DNA of 60,000 nt. Origin: Strigamia acuminata. Its lineage: Eukaryota; Arthropoda; Chilopoda; Geophilomorpha; Linotaeniidae. The stretch's first letter is position 1, and each line of letters begins with the position of its first letter. A program made the translations under genes and the position numbers. Below the pieces are notes generated by a model. It had not been told where the DNA came from. It ran no database searches and saw only the letters and a list, made by a program, of their open reading frames with translations. The DNA is taken from NCBI GenBank assembly GCA_949358305.1, contig OX442320.1, positions 12,108,259-12,168,258 of the forward strand. Reading direction: 5' to 3'. Positions 26,625-43,400 of the stretch are shown one piece after another.

Positions 26625-26651
26625 TGACGTCATTTATTTTTGCCCGCCAAA
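26625..26651. promoter_or_regulatory. CRE-like and E2F-like sites in the MCM2 promoter
   Basis: A perfect TGACGTCA palindrome (26625-26632) is followed six bases later by TTTGCCCGCCAAA (about 26639-26651), close to the E2F consensus TTTSSCGS on both ends. They lie 50-80 bases before the MCM2 ATG. MCM genes are classic E2F targets in animals, so the assignment is plausible, but it is by motif only. Confidence 0.6.
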
Positions 26652-26702
26652 TTCTTTGTGCACGTCTCAATCTGTCTCCCACCGTCAGCACGCGTCTACG
26701 CA

Positions 26703-30813
<4,111 letters not shown>

Positions 30814-31228
30814 TTTTTTTCTTGGTACTTGACCACACTATTTTTAACCGACGTGTCGACATTGACATTGAAATCGATTTTAGTATTTCCCCTTCCTAAC
30901 CTAATTGCTTTACAACATGAAAAGATTTGCTTTATTGACAAATCAATCATCCATATCCTGTCGCCCTTAAATTGTTGTTTATTTAATAATTATTATTTGT
31001 TACTTTTTGATTTATTTTTTTAATTTGTGTAAAATAATTTTTGAAAAAAAAATATAATAAAAAAAGTAAAATGTAAAATGAAAGTTTTCAATTTCATCGA
31101 TTTTCTTTGAGATTGTCAGCAGCTGTGTTTATATTTGAATGCCAAGGAAACGAATAAAGAGATTCTCTCTCTCTCTCTCTCTCACTATAGTTGTCTCTTT
31201 CGGTGGGCCTTGACCACGGAGTTGCGGA
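30814..31228. other. Intergenic region with (CT)n tract
   Basis: Follows MCM2; contains several poly-A-like words (ATAATAAA near 31052-31060) and a (CT)n run at about 31164-31183. No gene is recognised before 31229. Confidence 0.45.
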
Positions 31229-31587
31229 ATGAGAAGAGACGACGTTTATCTCAAGGTAATTTCAAATATTATTAATTTTTAAACGGTTTGTAATTAATGT
31301 TCGTTCGTTTTTATTTTTTATTTAGTTTTGGCGATGTCGGAGACAAGAAAAAGATGGCCGTTTCGTGATTTTGGGCGCAATCCTCAGTTTCGCACGTTCT
31401 TCCTTCCGAAGAGGAGAGGAGAGGAAATGCTTGCTGGTTCAGGATTTGACTATTAACGCTGCTCTTCAAGACCCGTATGAACAATTGCGTGCGTTTAATT
31501 TCATTTTTCTGATTTTATCTCGATTCTATCTCCTATTTATGATCCGGTTGTGTAAGATAAAACAGTCGAGGCATTCGGCGTCGAGTA
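31229..31587 (+). CDS. Possible small gene, 70 residues, unknown function
   Basis: Three exons join in phase (31229-31255, 31326-31488, 31565-31587) into a frame of 213 bases that ends ...EQLLEAFGVE. Donors (gtaatt, gtgcgt) and acceptors (tttag, aacag) are acceptable. The protein is rich in Arg and Lys (MRRDDVYLKFWRCRRQEKDG) with a short hydrophobic stretch FVILGAILSFA. I recognise no family. An alternative reading of exon 2 alone gives a 39-residue ORF (MSETRKRWPFRDFG...). The stop lies directly before a block that is shared with the flank of DEG/ENaC gene A, so this may also be a fragment. Confidence 0.35.
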
Positions 31588-31865
31588 GTTACACTCGTTA
31601 AGGGGCGGAGATTTGAGTATTACCATCGCCACTTTGGGTTGTAAACAAATGCGCGGGAACGATCGATCTCAATTACTTGTGGAAATTGAGGAGAAAATTG
31701 AAAGGATGTGGTGGCAGTAAACATGCATATCCGTAGAGAATTGATCAGAATTGATCAATATTTGCCGGTTACTAAGCGGATGGCCGTTTTGTCGGTGGAG
31801 TTGATGTAAGACGTGACCTGCAAATGATTCGGACTCTGATTCCGACGGGCACACGAAGCGTCGCG
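31588..31865. repeat. Upstream block of DEG/ENaC gene C, shared with 15838-16165
   Basis: Shares several runs of 12-20 bases with the flank of gene A, in the same order and orientation. It ends close to the ATG at 31866 and is therefore likely promoter-containing. Confidence 0.65.
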
Positions 31866-34225
31866 ATGTTGCGAAAGAAACCGAAGACTTTGGTCAAAAA
31901 AAGATTGGAAAAAAGTAGAAGCGAATGAAAACGATGATGGATTGGATTGGATTGGATTTTGATTTGATTTGATATGATTTGATTTGAATTGAATTGATTT
32001 TATTGTTTCAGCCATGCGCGCGTTTGCCGCGAAACCGGAGCTGCGGCCGCGGACAATGGGCCAAGCGTTTGATGAGTTTGTCAACACGACCACGTTGATC
32101 GGCATTCCGCACATCTTGAGGAAGAAGAGCGTCGTTTGGTTGTTAGCGTACATTGCTTGCATGAGTTTGAGCATTTATCAGTCGTGGCAGTCTGCCCACA
32201 CTTACATCGAGTAATTTGATTTGAATTTGTCAATCGTGATCAAATGTGGATTGTTTCGTTCGTTACAGGCAAGTGAGCCACCAGAGCGTGTCGATCAAGA
32301 GCGCGCAGTCGCTGCCGTGGCCGTCCATCACCGTCTGCAATAACGTGGTCATTCGCTCAGCGTTTCTAAACAATGTCACAGTGCCCGGTTACCGTAACAT
32401 AAGTGGCCTGACTTGCGATCAACTTAGAAACGAAAGCCTTGTGGTGAGTGTTTTTGTTTTTGTTTTTGCTTTTGTTCTGCTTTTGTTTCTCTTATTGATT
32501 TGCTTTAATTGTTTTGTAGAATGAATTACGGCAGACCAATATCGAAAAAGTAGCGGAATACGTGCGCAGGAATTTGACAAAGGAAGAAAGATGGAACAAA
32601 TCGTTGAGCAGAGAAGACTGGGTCAAAGAGTGCACTTTCAGTTACGAAGCGTGCAATTTCACGTGAGGGTTTCCATCAACGATGAGATTTTTCTTTTGAA
32701 GTATTTGTTTGAGCATTTATTTCGGTCTATTTACAGCGATACGGATAAGTTTTACGAATTCAACAGTCCGTTTGACGGCAGCTGCATCACGTTCAATCCA
32801 GCGCTAGTGCCCAACACGGATATAAAGCAAGATCTCGACACGAGTGAGTCGATTATCTTTCGTGCATTATCTTTTATCTGTCTATATTTATTTACGTAAA
32901 TTTTTAGAGTTGATACTTAAATTCAATCGCCAGGGGACGGGGTATCAACTGAGCGGGAGGAAGCCGTACGTGAGCCTTCTCATTCATTCGCCCGGCACGA
33001 CCCCCGTGATGGATTTACCCGAAGTCATCGACGTTTTCGACAGGCAATTCGTCAATCTCGGCTTGAGATTGGTTCAGAAAGATTTCATGCTCAAAGCGAG
33101 AAAAGTGGTTCCGACTTGCGTGGTCGACGACGCTTCGGGAGACGAATTTCGCGAGAAGAATTTGTACTACAACAGAAACAGCACTCCGTACAGATATTCG
33201 CTCGAAGTAAATATCAATATAAATATAATTAGAAAGCTGAATTTAACGAATTGAATTGCAATTGCACAGGCTTGCATGAAAAGTTGCGTGCAAAAGCAAG
33301 TTTTCACTCCGTGCAACTTTTTGGACGCCACGTTCAACACGGTGCAAAACGAAACGATCGAAAAGACATTTAATCTGCAGATTCCTCCCGCAGGTTGGTT
33401 GAAGTTTAAGTTTAAGTTATTTGACGATGAGGTGCATAATCTATTTGAAATGTAGCCGCGTGCAACAAGACGGAGAAAGTGGAGGTCGGCATGGACGAAT
33501 GCAAATGTCCGTTTCCATGCAGGTGTGTGAACATTTCTAGGTTTTCTTAATGACCGCAACGGAATCAAATTGAATCAATTTGCAGCTACTATCAATACTT
33601 GTACACGATCGACACGACGCCGCTCACCGAAAAATCGAAACACGTACTGACAACACAAATGCAATTACCCGGTATTTATAGGATTCGTGCTTAATTGCAT
33701 TTAATTTAATTCTTTCAGAAACACTGCAATAATACCGACGACGATGACGAGGAGAAACACGTGTAAATTAAATTAAATTAAAATTAAAAATTGAATAAAA
33801 TTTTGACACGGGCCACTTGCAGGAGCTCGATGAAGGTGGCAATCCTATTTATGAGCAACATTTTTGATCACAATGAGGAAGTGTTGGACTACGACGTAAC
33901 ATTGGTTTCACTTTTCTTTGCTTCGAACTAATCTAATCTAATCGCGGTGTCGTTGTGCTTTCAGTTGACGCAGTTTCTTGGCTTTTTGGGCGGCAACGTG
34001 AGTCTGTGGCTCGGCTTGTGCGTGTTGTCGCTGCTCGAAGTTGTGGAACTCGTGTGGGAGTTGATCGCTATCACCTGCAGAAACACGTTGAGTAGGAACG
34101 AGGTTCCACGTCGTTACCCCACGTACAACAAGCTGCCTCATCACGTTCCTATCGCTTACGCTTCCGGTGGATTTTCGATCTCGGCCGGATCGAATCGCAA
34201 AAGCGTCAAGCCCATGCCTCCTTGA
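31866..34225 (+). CDS. DEG/ENaC-family sodium channel subunit, gene C
   Basis: Twelve exons (31866-31914, 32012-32210, 32269-32443, 32520-32662, 32737-32843, 32908-33206, 33270-33393, 33456-33522, 33586-33643, 33719-33762, 33823-33895, 33965-34225) encode about 532 residues. The first membrane segment is VVWLLAYIACMSLSIYQS, then LPWPSITVCNNVV. The pore part reads LTQFLGFLGGN and WLGLCVLSLLEVVEL, again Gly-Leu-Cys at the filter. Exon 6 corresponds to exons 6 and 7 of genes A, D and E fused, so one intron was lost here (or gained elsewhere). The N-terminal leader is different from A and D (MLRKKPKTLVKK). The C-terminal tail has no clear motif. Confidence 0.93.
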
Positions 34226-34439
34226 TTACTCTAACTTTACATTATGTACCGGTATACGGTATTAACTTGTAGCTTTGGTCGGTAGATCCGACTCTCACTT
34301 TTACCGTCTTTATCTTTTCTTCATAAAAATACTAACATGTTCTTTTCGTTCGAATATGACTATAACAATAAACACAAGTTGAAAATATTGTCATTTTTTT
34401 TTTAATCACAACGGAAATGCGGAAATTTATTCGATCGAA

Positions 34440-34697
34440 ATAATTCACAAAAACAAATTCTGATTATTTTTTTTGCCTTTTTTGTAGGAATTCTGTCTAC
34501 AATAACGAACTCTCCACGTGTGAATGTGTCAGTCGTGCTAAACAAATCTCTACAAATCTCTAGGAGCGATCAATATCAATTAATGCAATAATAAGAACAA
34601 TGACGACGGGAAGTGGCTTTATGCAGTAAACAAGCGGTCGATTTTTAGTGGTTTATAAACGTTTACGGACGAGTCATTCGACACAAGCAGCGAAACG
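34440..34697. repeat. Upstream block of DEG/ENaC gene D, shared with 16350-16581
   Basis: Parallel order of matching words with the gene A flank, for example gtgctaaacaaatctctac and ggtcgatttttagtgg. It runs up to the start codon. Probably the shared promoter and 5' leader of genes A and D. Confidence 0.65.
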
Positions 34698-37178
34698 ATG
34701 GCGCGAAAGAAAGCGAAAAACTCGCTCCGGGAACAAATGGGAAAAGGTAAAGTAGCTGCGCGCGATTTAATTCGATTGTTAAATGGAATGGAGTTAATTG
34801 GTTTTTCTATTTAGGAGATGACGATTGCTGGAATCCGTTCGGCGCGAAACCGCCCCGGCCGCCGACGATGGGCAAAGTGTTTAAACAATTTGTCGAGAAC
34901 ACGACATTGATCGGCATTTCGCACATCCTCCGGAAGAAGAGCATCTGGTGGCTGTTCGCTTACGTTGCGTGCATGACTTTGAGCATCTATCAGTCGATGC
35001 AGTCCGCCATAACTTATACCGAGTAATTCGTTCGTTGTATTTCATTCGTTCGTTTGTTTGTTCTTTCTTTTTTTTAATTAAAATTGTTTGCAGTCAAGTG
35101 AGTCACCAGAGCGTGTCGGTGCAGACCACCCAGAAGTTGCCGTGGCCGTCCATCACCGTGTGCAACAATGTGGTTTTACGTTTGGATCGCCTCAACGACG
35201 GAAGCAGCGTGCCTGGATACGTCAACATCAGCAGTCTCCCCTGCGATCTGCTTAACAACCAAACTTATGTGGTGGGCGTTTGTGTCATTGTTTTAGTTAC
35301 CATTTTAGTTTATTTTTAATTCATCTTAATCGATCGATTGTAGGACGAGGTGCAGCAACGCAACGTGCTTACAGTACTGGAATACGTGCGCTGGAATTTG
35401 ACGGATGAAGAAAGATGGAAGCAATCGTTGCCCAGAGACGACTGGCTCAAAGAATGCACATTTAGTTACGATCCGTGCAATTACACGTGAGGGTTCTGAC
35501 GGACGAATGGTTTTTGAGATATTTTTGTTGTAAATGTTTTTATCTCCGATGTATTTACAGCGAGAAGGATCAGTTCTACGAATTTAACAGTCCGTACTAC
35601 GGCAACTGCTTCACGTTTAATCCGGCGATGAAGTCCGGCAGCGAAATATTTAGCGATATCGATTCGAGTGAGTGGAATTGCGGATCGCTCTGGTTTATGT
35701 GGAATTTAATCTCGTCGTTTTTTAGAGCTCATACTTAAATTTAGTGCTTTCGGAATCGGGTATCAACTGTCGGGGGGTGAGTCCCACGTCAGTATGATGA
35801 TCCATTCTCCCGGCACGACGCCTTTGATGGATTCTCCCGAGGTGATTGACGTTCTGGACGGGAAGCAGGTTAATTTAGGCTTGAGATTGGTAAATAGCGA
35901 CGTGATATTAATGATAATGTAAATGCATCGTTAAATTGATTTGACTGGCTTAGATCCAGAACGATTTTATGTTAAAAGCGAGAACGGTTGTTCCGACCTG
36001 CGTGGTCGACGGAGCGCCGGGAGACGAATTTCGCGCGAAAAATCTCTACTACACAAACAGCACTCCGTACAAATATTCAATTGAAGTAAATGTGAAAACG
36101 TAGAATTGATGTTGAATGTGAATTTAACTTTTGATTTAACCGTGCAGGCTTGCATGAAAACTTGTTTCCAAACCCAAGTTTTCGCTCCGTGCAAGTATTT
36201 GGACGCAACGTTTAACACTGTGCAAAACAAAACTTACGAAGAGACGTTCGCGCTGAAAGTTCCTCCCATCAGTCAGTCGTAGAACTCGAGTTAATCAATA
36301 GTTAGATGTTGATGTGTTTTTGTTTTAAACGCATGCAGCGGCTTGTAAACTGACGAATAATTTGGAAATTGGCACTAAGGAATGTAAATGTCCGTTCGCT
36401 TGCAAGTACGTACGAAATAAGCCTCGACTGTTGAGAAATTGTACGTAACGAAACGGATCGATTTGCAGAAATTTTCAATACGTCGGCTCACTGGAATCGA
36501 CGAGTGTTACATCGAAAAAAAGAAATGTAAATAAGAAATATCAAAATCAGAATCGCTGCGAAAAGAATTTTTGTTCAGCTGCCTCTCGGCTTTTTCGCAA
36601 TGCATTCGGATTTTTATACCTGTGTATTTTTTATGTAGTTGTTATTATTTCACGTTTGATGATTGCAGAAAAAATGCTGGGGACGCAATGAGGTCACAAA
36701 ACGCTCGTAAGTAGATTGTGGTTGAGGGTGTGTCGATGAATCGGCTAAATCAGACTAAATATTTGATGATTCGCAGGAGTTTGATGAAAGTGGGCGTCCA
36801 GTTTCTGAGCAACATTTACGATTACAAAGTGGAAGTTTTGGACTACGATGTAACTGGTTTGCAACTCGAATTGCATTTGGTTCGGTGTTTTTCAAATGTT
36901 TGTTGGCGTTTCAGCTGACGCAGTTTTTAGGATTTTTGGGCGGCAACGTGAGTCTGTGGCTCGGCTTGTGCGTGCTGTCGTTGCTCGAAGTGGTGGAACT
37001 CGCGTGGGACTTGACCTGCGTCTGGTGGAAACGTCAGTGCAAAAAGAAGAGAGTGGCGCATCCCCATCTCGGCTACGACGAGCGTTTTCGTCACGCCCCC
37101 GCTTCGTATCCTTACCACGGCTACTTGTTGAGATCGGCTCGAAAAACTGGCGCCTGGCCGATAAATAAATTGTATTAG
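34698..37178 (+). CDS. DEG/ENaC-family sodium channel subunit, gene D (near twin of A)
   Basis: Thirteen exons with the same boundaries as gene A (34698-34746, 34815-35022, 35094-35271, 35344-35486, 35561-35667, 35726-35889, 35954-36085, 36148-36271, 36339-36405, 36469-36526, 36669-36706, 36777-36849, 36915-37178) give about 534 residues. The first membrane segment WWLFAYVACMTLSIYQS is identical to A. The last two exons and the intron between them differ from A at only a few positions over about 400 bases, whereas exons 10-11 and their introns differ much more. This uneven similarity suggests gene conversion or recent exchange at the 3' end. The filter is Gly-Leu-Cys. Function as for gene A. 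Confidence 0.93.
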
Positions 37179-37489
37179 TCACGTTTAATGTAACTCGTTT
37201 TTCTGTTTTTGGTTTGATCGTAGCTCGTAGGAAAAATAAAAGAGAATATTGGCAAAACTGATTTTTCTCGCACAATATGAGTTCGATTAAAGCAGCAGGA
37301 AGCTGGCAATTAGAGCGATTCGAGCGAGGGACAAGACAGGAAGAGAGAAGCATTTATTAAGAAAATTACAGGTGCATCCACAAAAATGAATCGATGTGTT
37401 TTGTGGTTTCTAAGTCAACCACGTGTTGCGATTGGGCTCAGTTCGGGGCCGAGTTTTGGCCGCACGAGCTAGTTGTAAAAATTGTCAAA

Positions 37490-39897
37490 ATGAAAGCAAG
37501 TTTAGCGGTCAAAAGATACGTGGCGACGGCGCGGAAGAAGGCGAGAAAAAAGGGGAAAAGTAACGTGTAGCGTATGATTGAAAAAAAGAAATAATTGTTT
37601 TGAATCGCGGTCATGCATCCATCAGGTGTACGCGATTGCTGCGGTCTGGCCGGCACGCAGTCGAATCTCCCCGAGAACACTAGCCAAGTGTTCGGTCAAT
37701 TCGTCGATACCACGACGTTGATTGGGATTCGCTACATTCTCAAGAAGAAAAGCATCGCCTGGCTGTTGGCGTACGTTGCGTGCATGACTTTGAGCATCTA
37801 TCAGTCGTTGCAGGCTGCAAACGCTTACGTGGAGTATTTGATTTTATTTTTATTTTTTATTCGTGACCACTTATTTATTTATGTTTATTTCAGGCAGGAC
37901 AGCCACGAGCGAGTGTCCGTCGAGAGCAAGCAGTTGTTGCCATGGCCGTCAATCACGGTTTGCAGCAACGTCGTTCTGCAATCGGCGCTCAAATTACCCG
38001 GCTATGTCAATCTAACTTCTCTGGACTGCACGCAGCTGAGCAACAAAACTAACGTGGTAACTTAACTCGGGTAAAGTTTATAGTCTGTGTTAAATGATTT
38101 ATTTGGATCGGTCGAGGGCAGGATCGAAAGGTGATGGTCAATAAGCGCATAATAGCGAAATACGTGCGCAGGAATTTGACGGATAAGGAAAGACGAAATC
38201 GGTCGCTTGCCAGAGACGACTGGGTTAAAGGATGCACCTTCAGTCACGAATCGTGCAACCTTTCGTAAGAGGACTTCGATTGTCAGAGATGGCGTTATTC
38301 TATTTTATTTTTCTAATATTTTTCAGAAATGAAAGCCTATTTTACGAATTCAACAACCCTTACGACGGCAATTGCTTCACGTTCAATCCAGCGATTGAAC
38401 CTAACAGCGGAGTGAAGACAGACATCGAGTCGAGTACATTGATCATTACGGTACTGTAAGTGCACGCTTTATTTATGTTTTTGCCATCGGCTTAGGGTTG
38501 ATTATTGACTTTGTTCGTGCTGGCAATCACGTGCAAATGTCCAGGAGCAAGCCCTTCGTTACCATTTTGATCCACTCTCCCGGCACGACGCCGCTGATGG
38601 ATTCGCCGCGAGCTTTCGACGTCTACGAGGGGCAACAGGTTGACCTGGCCTTACGATTGGTAAAATGCAGGAATCCAAGTACACGCGTGTGTAATACCTA
38701 ACATTTGTTTAGATCAAACGAGATTTCATGTTAAAAGCGCGAAGGAAAATTGCGAGTTGCGTCGTCGATGGACCGCCTGGAGACGAGTATCGCCTAGAAA
38801 ATTTCTACTACACCGACGAGGCTCCGTACAAATATTCGCACGCAGTAAATTTCCGTTTTTAATTTCCATTTCAATTTAAATATGAAATAGAGTAATGCAA
38901 TTTGAGTAGGCGTGCATGAAAACCTGTTTTCAAAAAAAAGTTTACGGTCCTTGCAACTTTCTCGACGCCACGTTCACCATGCTGCGCAATAGGTCGTACG
39001 AAGCCGCACTCGAGCTGCAAATTCCTCCGATCCGTGAGTTTACGAGTCGAATCCTAGAATCCATCGAACGGAGAAAATAAAAAGGTTTTGTTCACACATA
39101 GCCGCCTGTCACGAGACCGAGAATCTCAAGCTTGGAATGGAAGAATGCAAGTGTCCATTTCCCTGCAGGTCGGAATTGTCCATTTTTTTTGTTAGAAAAT
39201 CAAATGACTCGATCGTTATTTGCAGGTATTATGCGTATGAAACGTCACTCGATACTACAAGTCTCGATGAACAAAAGAAAGAGGTAGAATTTTTACAAAA
39301 AATCAAAATGAATGTGTACCGGTAGTTGAAAAAGAAATTTGATTCAAATTTGATTCAATTAGGGAAGCTGCCGCGCGAACCTCAGCGAAACGGATGAAGC
39401 GAAACGAATGTAAGTAAACCTTGTCACGTTATGAATTCTTACGAATTGTTAGAAATTGCAAATTGAATCGAGACGTACCGGTACCGTACTGTACTGTACG
39501 TTTGTTCGCAGGAGCTACATGAGAGTGAGCGTTCAGTTTTCGAGCAACATTTACACCTACCACGAAGAAGTGTTGGACTGCGACGTGAGTTTGTTTATTT
39601 GTCGTTTGGGTTTGGGTTGGTTTGGCATTTGAAATTGTTTTTTCGCTTCAGCTGACGCAATTTTTGGGATTTTTGGGGGGCAACATCAGTCTGTGGCTCG
39701 GCTTGTGCGTGTTGTCGTTACTCGAAGTGGTTCAACTCGTTTGGGATATCATCGTGGTCGGCTGGAGAAATAAATGGAAGAAAAAGAAAGTCGCGCGTCA
39801 CTACCCCGTCAACATTCAGCTCGGTCGTCGCATTCCCTACGCGTACCAGTACGCTAAATATTCGGCAGGCTCGACTCGCAAACGTGCTATCTATTAG
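37490..39897 (+). CDS. DEG/ENaC-family sodium channel subunit, gene E
   Basis: Thirteen exons (37490-37559, 37626-37833, 37894-38056, 38122-38264, 38327-38433, 38496-38659, 38713-38844, 38910-39033, 39102-39168, 39226-39283, 39363-39409, 39512-39584, 39652-39897) encode about 533 residues. Membrane segment 1 is AWLLAYVACMTLSIYQS; then LPWPSITVCSNVV. The pore part is LTQFLGFLGGN followed by WLGLCVLSLLEVVQL. The leader is longer and very basic (RYVATARKKARKKGK). It is the closest relative of the fragment at 19.3-19.8 kb. The exon 6 start is diverged, so its first codons are the least certain part of this model. Confidence 0.9.
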
Positions 39898-40432
39898 GCA
39901 CATCTTAATAGAATAGAATTTATTAAGTAATTAATTTGATTAAGTAGAGGACGGTTGTTTACATCTTACTTTACTGCCGCAAGTAAACAATACAAACTGA
40001 TTAAAATTGATTTTACTTTAGATATAAGGCACGACATTTGTGTGGAGTAAACATATTTAAAAATGATCAATAAGGCAGGTTAGGAAAAACGTTTGTAAAG
40101 ATAATTACATGTTCGTCTTAATCCCTGCCCTACAAAGTACAAATGTTTGTTTGTTTGTTCCGCGTGTGAACAAAAGGGAAAACAAACCTAGCTACAAAAC
40201 CTGAACATGTGTACTCACAAAAAATGGATTTACTGTATTTAGTATTTTTGTTGCAATTATTCAACCATTAAGTGTATAAAAACGTCCATGTCAATAAAAT
40301 CACTTGTTATTTTTCAAGATGTCAGATTGTGTACTGCTAATCTTTTGACGCATGCGTTTTAATTCCAACTGATTAAGGTGGGTGTGTTTTTATTTTTCTT
40401 ATCTTTTATTTACGGTATTTATTTTTTTAAAA
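39898..40432. other. Intergenic region without recognised gene
   Basis: Poly-A signal candidates for gene E lie at about 39910-39930 (ATAGAATTT/AATAAA-like words), and AATAAAATC occurs at 40294. No coding sequence is supported. Confidence 0.4.
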
Positions 40433-43400
40433 ATGAATTCTTGTTATTATTATTTTTGTGTTGCATTTTTTGTTACGTTTATACGCGATTGCAATACTCA
40501 AGGAGCCTCCTTATCCTTACCGTGCGAAAACCAAGAGCTAGGTAAGTAGCGATGTAAGAGCGATGTACAGTAATTACGGTACAATTACGTTTCGTTTCGT
40601 CTAGTCGATACGCTGCCGCCGCTGTTGCCATTGGTTTTTCGGGCCGAATTGGAGTTGGTCAACTTCGCCGACCTCGACAGCGATCCGGTTTGCGTGACGC
40701 TCAATTACGATGGACGGAACGAGGGACGCGTCGCAGTTTCGTACACGGTGAGCGCAAACACTCGCCAAATTGTTCTCGATTACGGGCAAAAGCGGGTGAT
40801 ACAGTACTCGAAGACGAACGGTAGGTACATACATATGCGGTGCTCTTGCACGAGTGAAAGTACACAATACTGTATTCGGATCGCGATAGATGAATGCTCC
40901 GTGAGTTCGCTCGAAGCGGACGACCTTCGGCAAGAAATGCGCGTTTTGTTTCCACTTTTCGATTTGGACGCGACGAAGGACAGGTTATTTGTGGCCGAGG
41001 CTCTGTTCGGCATCGAACCGACGCTGTTGAGAGGATATTTCGGCACGGACAGTTGCCGAGCCGAAGACCGGTTCGCGCAACCCGGAGGTGCGATTGACTG
41101 CGAAAAGTGGGCTTTCTGTCATAACACGACGAACGGCGTGGACAATGTGTTCGTTTATTGGTCCGGTGAGAATTTTTGTTTAAAATCGATCGAACATATT
41201 TATAATTAAATTGAAATTTGATACCCTAGTTGCAGGCTGGAACGTACCGGGGTGGGGTTCGGAAAAACCGATTTTTCTCGGCTACGAAGTGCAGCGAAGA
41301 AATAATGTGGTGAATACGACGATCGAGCGTCAATCGGTCAACGTCATGTACTTGTCGGACGACTTGGATGAGTTTGCTTTCGAAGTAATTCGTTTAATTG
41401 AGTCGAGGTGATTTTTAAAATATTTTGTCACTATTAAGATTCCAGAGGGGGTTCTGTGCGACGTGGGGGCCGGCGTGCCGCAACTGGCATTTCCGAAAAT
41501 GGAAACGACCGGTGTCTGGGAGTTTCAGACCGAAGCTGTTTTCAACGAAAGACGCAAAATCATCAACACTCACGTAATAGATTAAGATAGATAAATAAAT
41601 AAATAAATAAATAAATACCGGTAAATAAAATAAAAGTTTATGGTGCATTATAAATTCTGGAATTTCAGACTTGGTTCGATTTTACCTTCGGATTGGGCCG
41701 GATCTCGTACACCAAAGACGACCAAGTGCTGGTTACGAGCATCGCCGATTGGAATCGAAGTGATGGTCGTGGAAGGGGAGTCGTTTATTTCAATTTTTAA
41801 TTTTTAATTTATTATATTCAAGATTTTGTTTACGTCAAAAGTGGAGGAAAGTGCGAGGTGCGTCAAGTGTTAACGGGTGTTTTTGCCGAAATCGGCATGC
41901 AAGAATTACCGATAATTCAGTTTGGAACTTACGGATCGATGTTCGGCGGCGACGATCATTCAAATTGGAAATACATAGGAAAGGTTTGCTCAATGTCATG
42001 GACCCCACATCCTGAGGCGGGTCCCAGGGCAGGACCCCTCCCCAAGAAAAATTTTTAAATTTTGTCCTCGTTTTTTTTTATCCTGATTCTGTGCTTCCTA
42101 AGTACCGGGTCTCCTCCGCTGGAGCCCTTGTCATCCCATCCGCCACCCCTCGTGGGGGCCATAATCGATGATATTTGGTATAATAATATAATTTGTATTT
42201 TTACGATTCAAGAAATACGTGCGAAATGAAATGACGGACGTGTGGCAACGTGTGAGAAAAGATTGGCCAAACTCGCAATATTCGACCAATTCGTTGTGGG
42301 ATTGGCATTTTAGCTCGGCTCCCGACGGTCGAACGATACCCGTATATTTACGAATTCGCGTGCTCAGCGTAGCAGTATGCTATGGCAGAATGTTGCAAAA
42401 TAGACGTTTTTGTTGTTGTTGTTGTTGTTATTTTTTCTAGAACGAAGTTCCAATGTACGGGATGAATTCTGTCATCGAGTATCACGTTTACGGATTTGCG
42501 TTTGACCGAAATTCGGACCAGTTTGATGTCACCGACTGTTTCTTGTCTGCCGACAAACAGCATTTGCAGTTTCAACTCATCGGTATGACACAAAGTCAGT
42601 GCCGGATTAACAATTAGGCACAGTAGGCACCGGCCGAGGGGCCTCGTGCCTTTTAGGGGTTCCGTGACAATGGTGCGTGCTTTGTTAATTGCTGTGGCAA
42701 AGCCGAGGAACTCTCTCTTGACGTTGGAGTGCTGCCGTAGCAATTAGCAAAGCATTGAATACTGTATTTTGAAATTTTGTCAGATTGGGTGATTTTTTTT
42801 TCTATTTGTTTTTTTTCCCAGCACTGTTTGAATGAACTGTCATCTTGTTTATTTTTTATCAAAATTTAATTTCTTTTCAATTTTATTTTTATACAAATTT
42901 TATTCGTATAAGGAGGTAGATGAACGAGGGTTAATCCGGCACTGCACAAAGTAAAGTAAAGGGAGATTTTATAAGGAATAATTGTTTTAAAAATATCTTT
43001 AAGTTGAAAAGGACGAGCGTTTTATTCCCAAAATCGAAATCGACTTTTTGTGGCGACTTAAAATTACCATCGCAGCAGCTGCCGAAATTTCTTCTCTCCG
43101 AATTGCGGAAACTCGAGTAATTTCAATTTTCATTAAAATAATTTACCGTACTTAATAATAATTTGTACAATTTGCGCAGACTGTCGTCGAGGGCGAGAGA
43201 CTGTTGGTGCAGTTTTACCTGTTGGGCAAACCGCCCGGGGAAGATTCTCACGAACCGACTTTAGATGCGGCAAAAGAAAATTTGAACAAATTCGTCCAAA
43301 ATGGATTATTTAGTATTCTATTCAACGAGCAGGTGGAGTTGAAAAGTGTTGCCAACACGCTGTCCGACGTGAGAAAAGTGTGCACTGCGGGTAAGTCACG

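Noticed and set aside
37613-37833. ATG at 37613 as the start of DEG/ENaC gene E
   Set aside because: It lies before the exon 2 acceptor; an upstream exon (37490-37559) with the basic leader typical of this family joins in phase.
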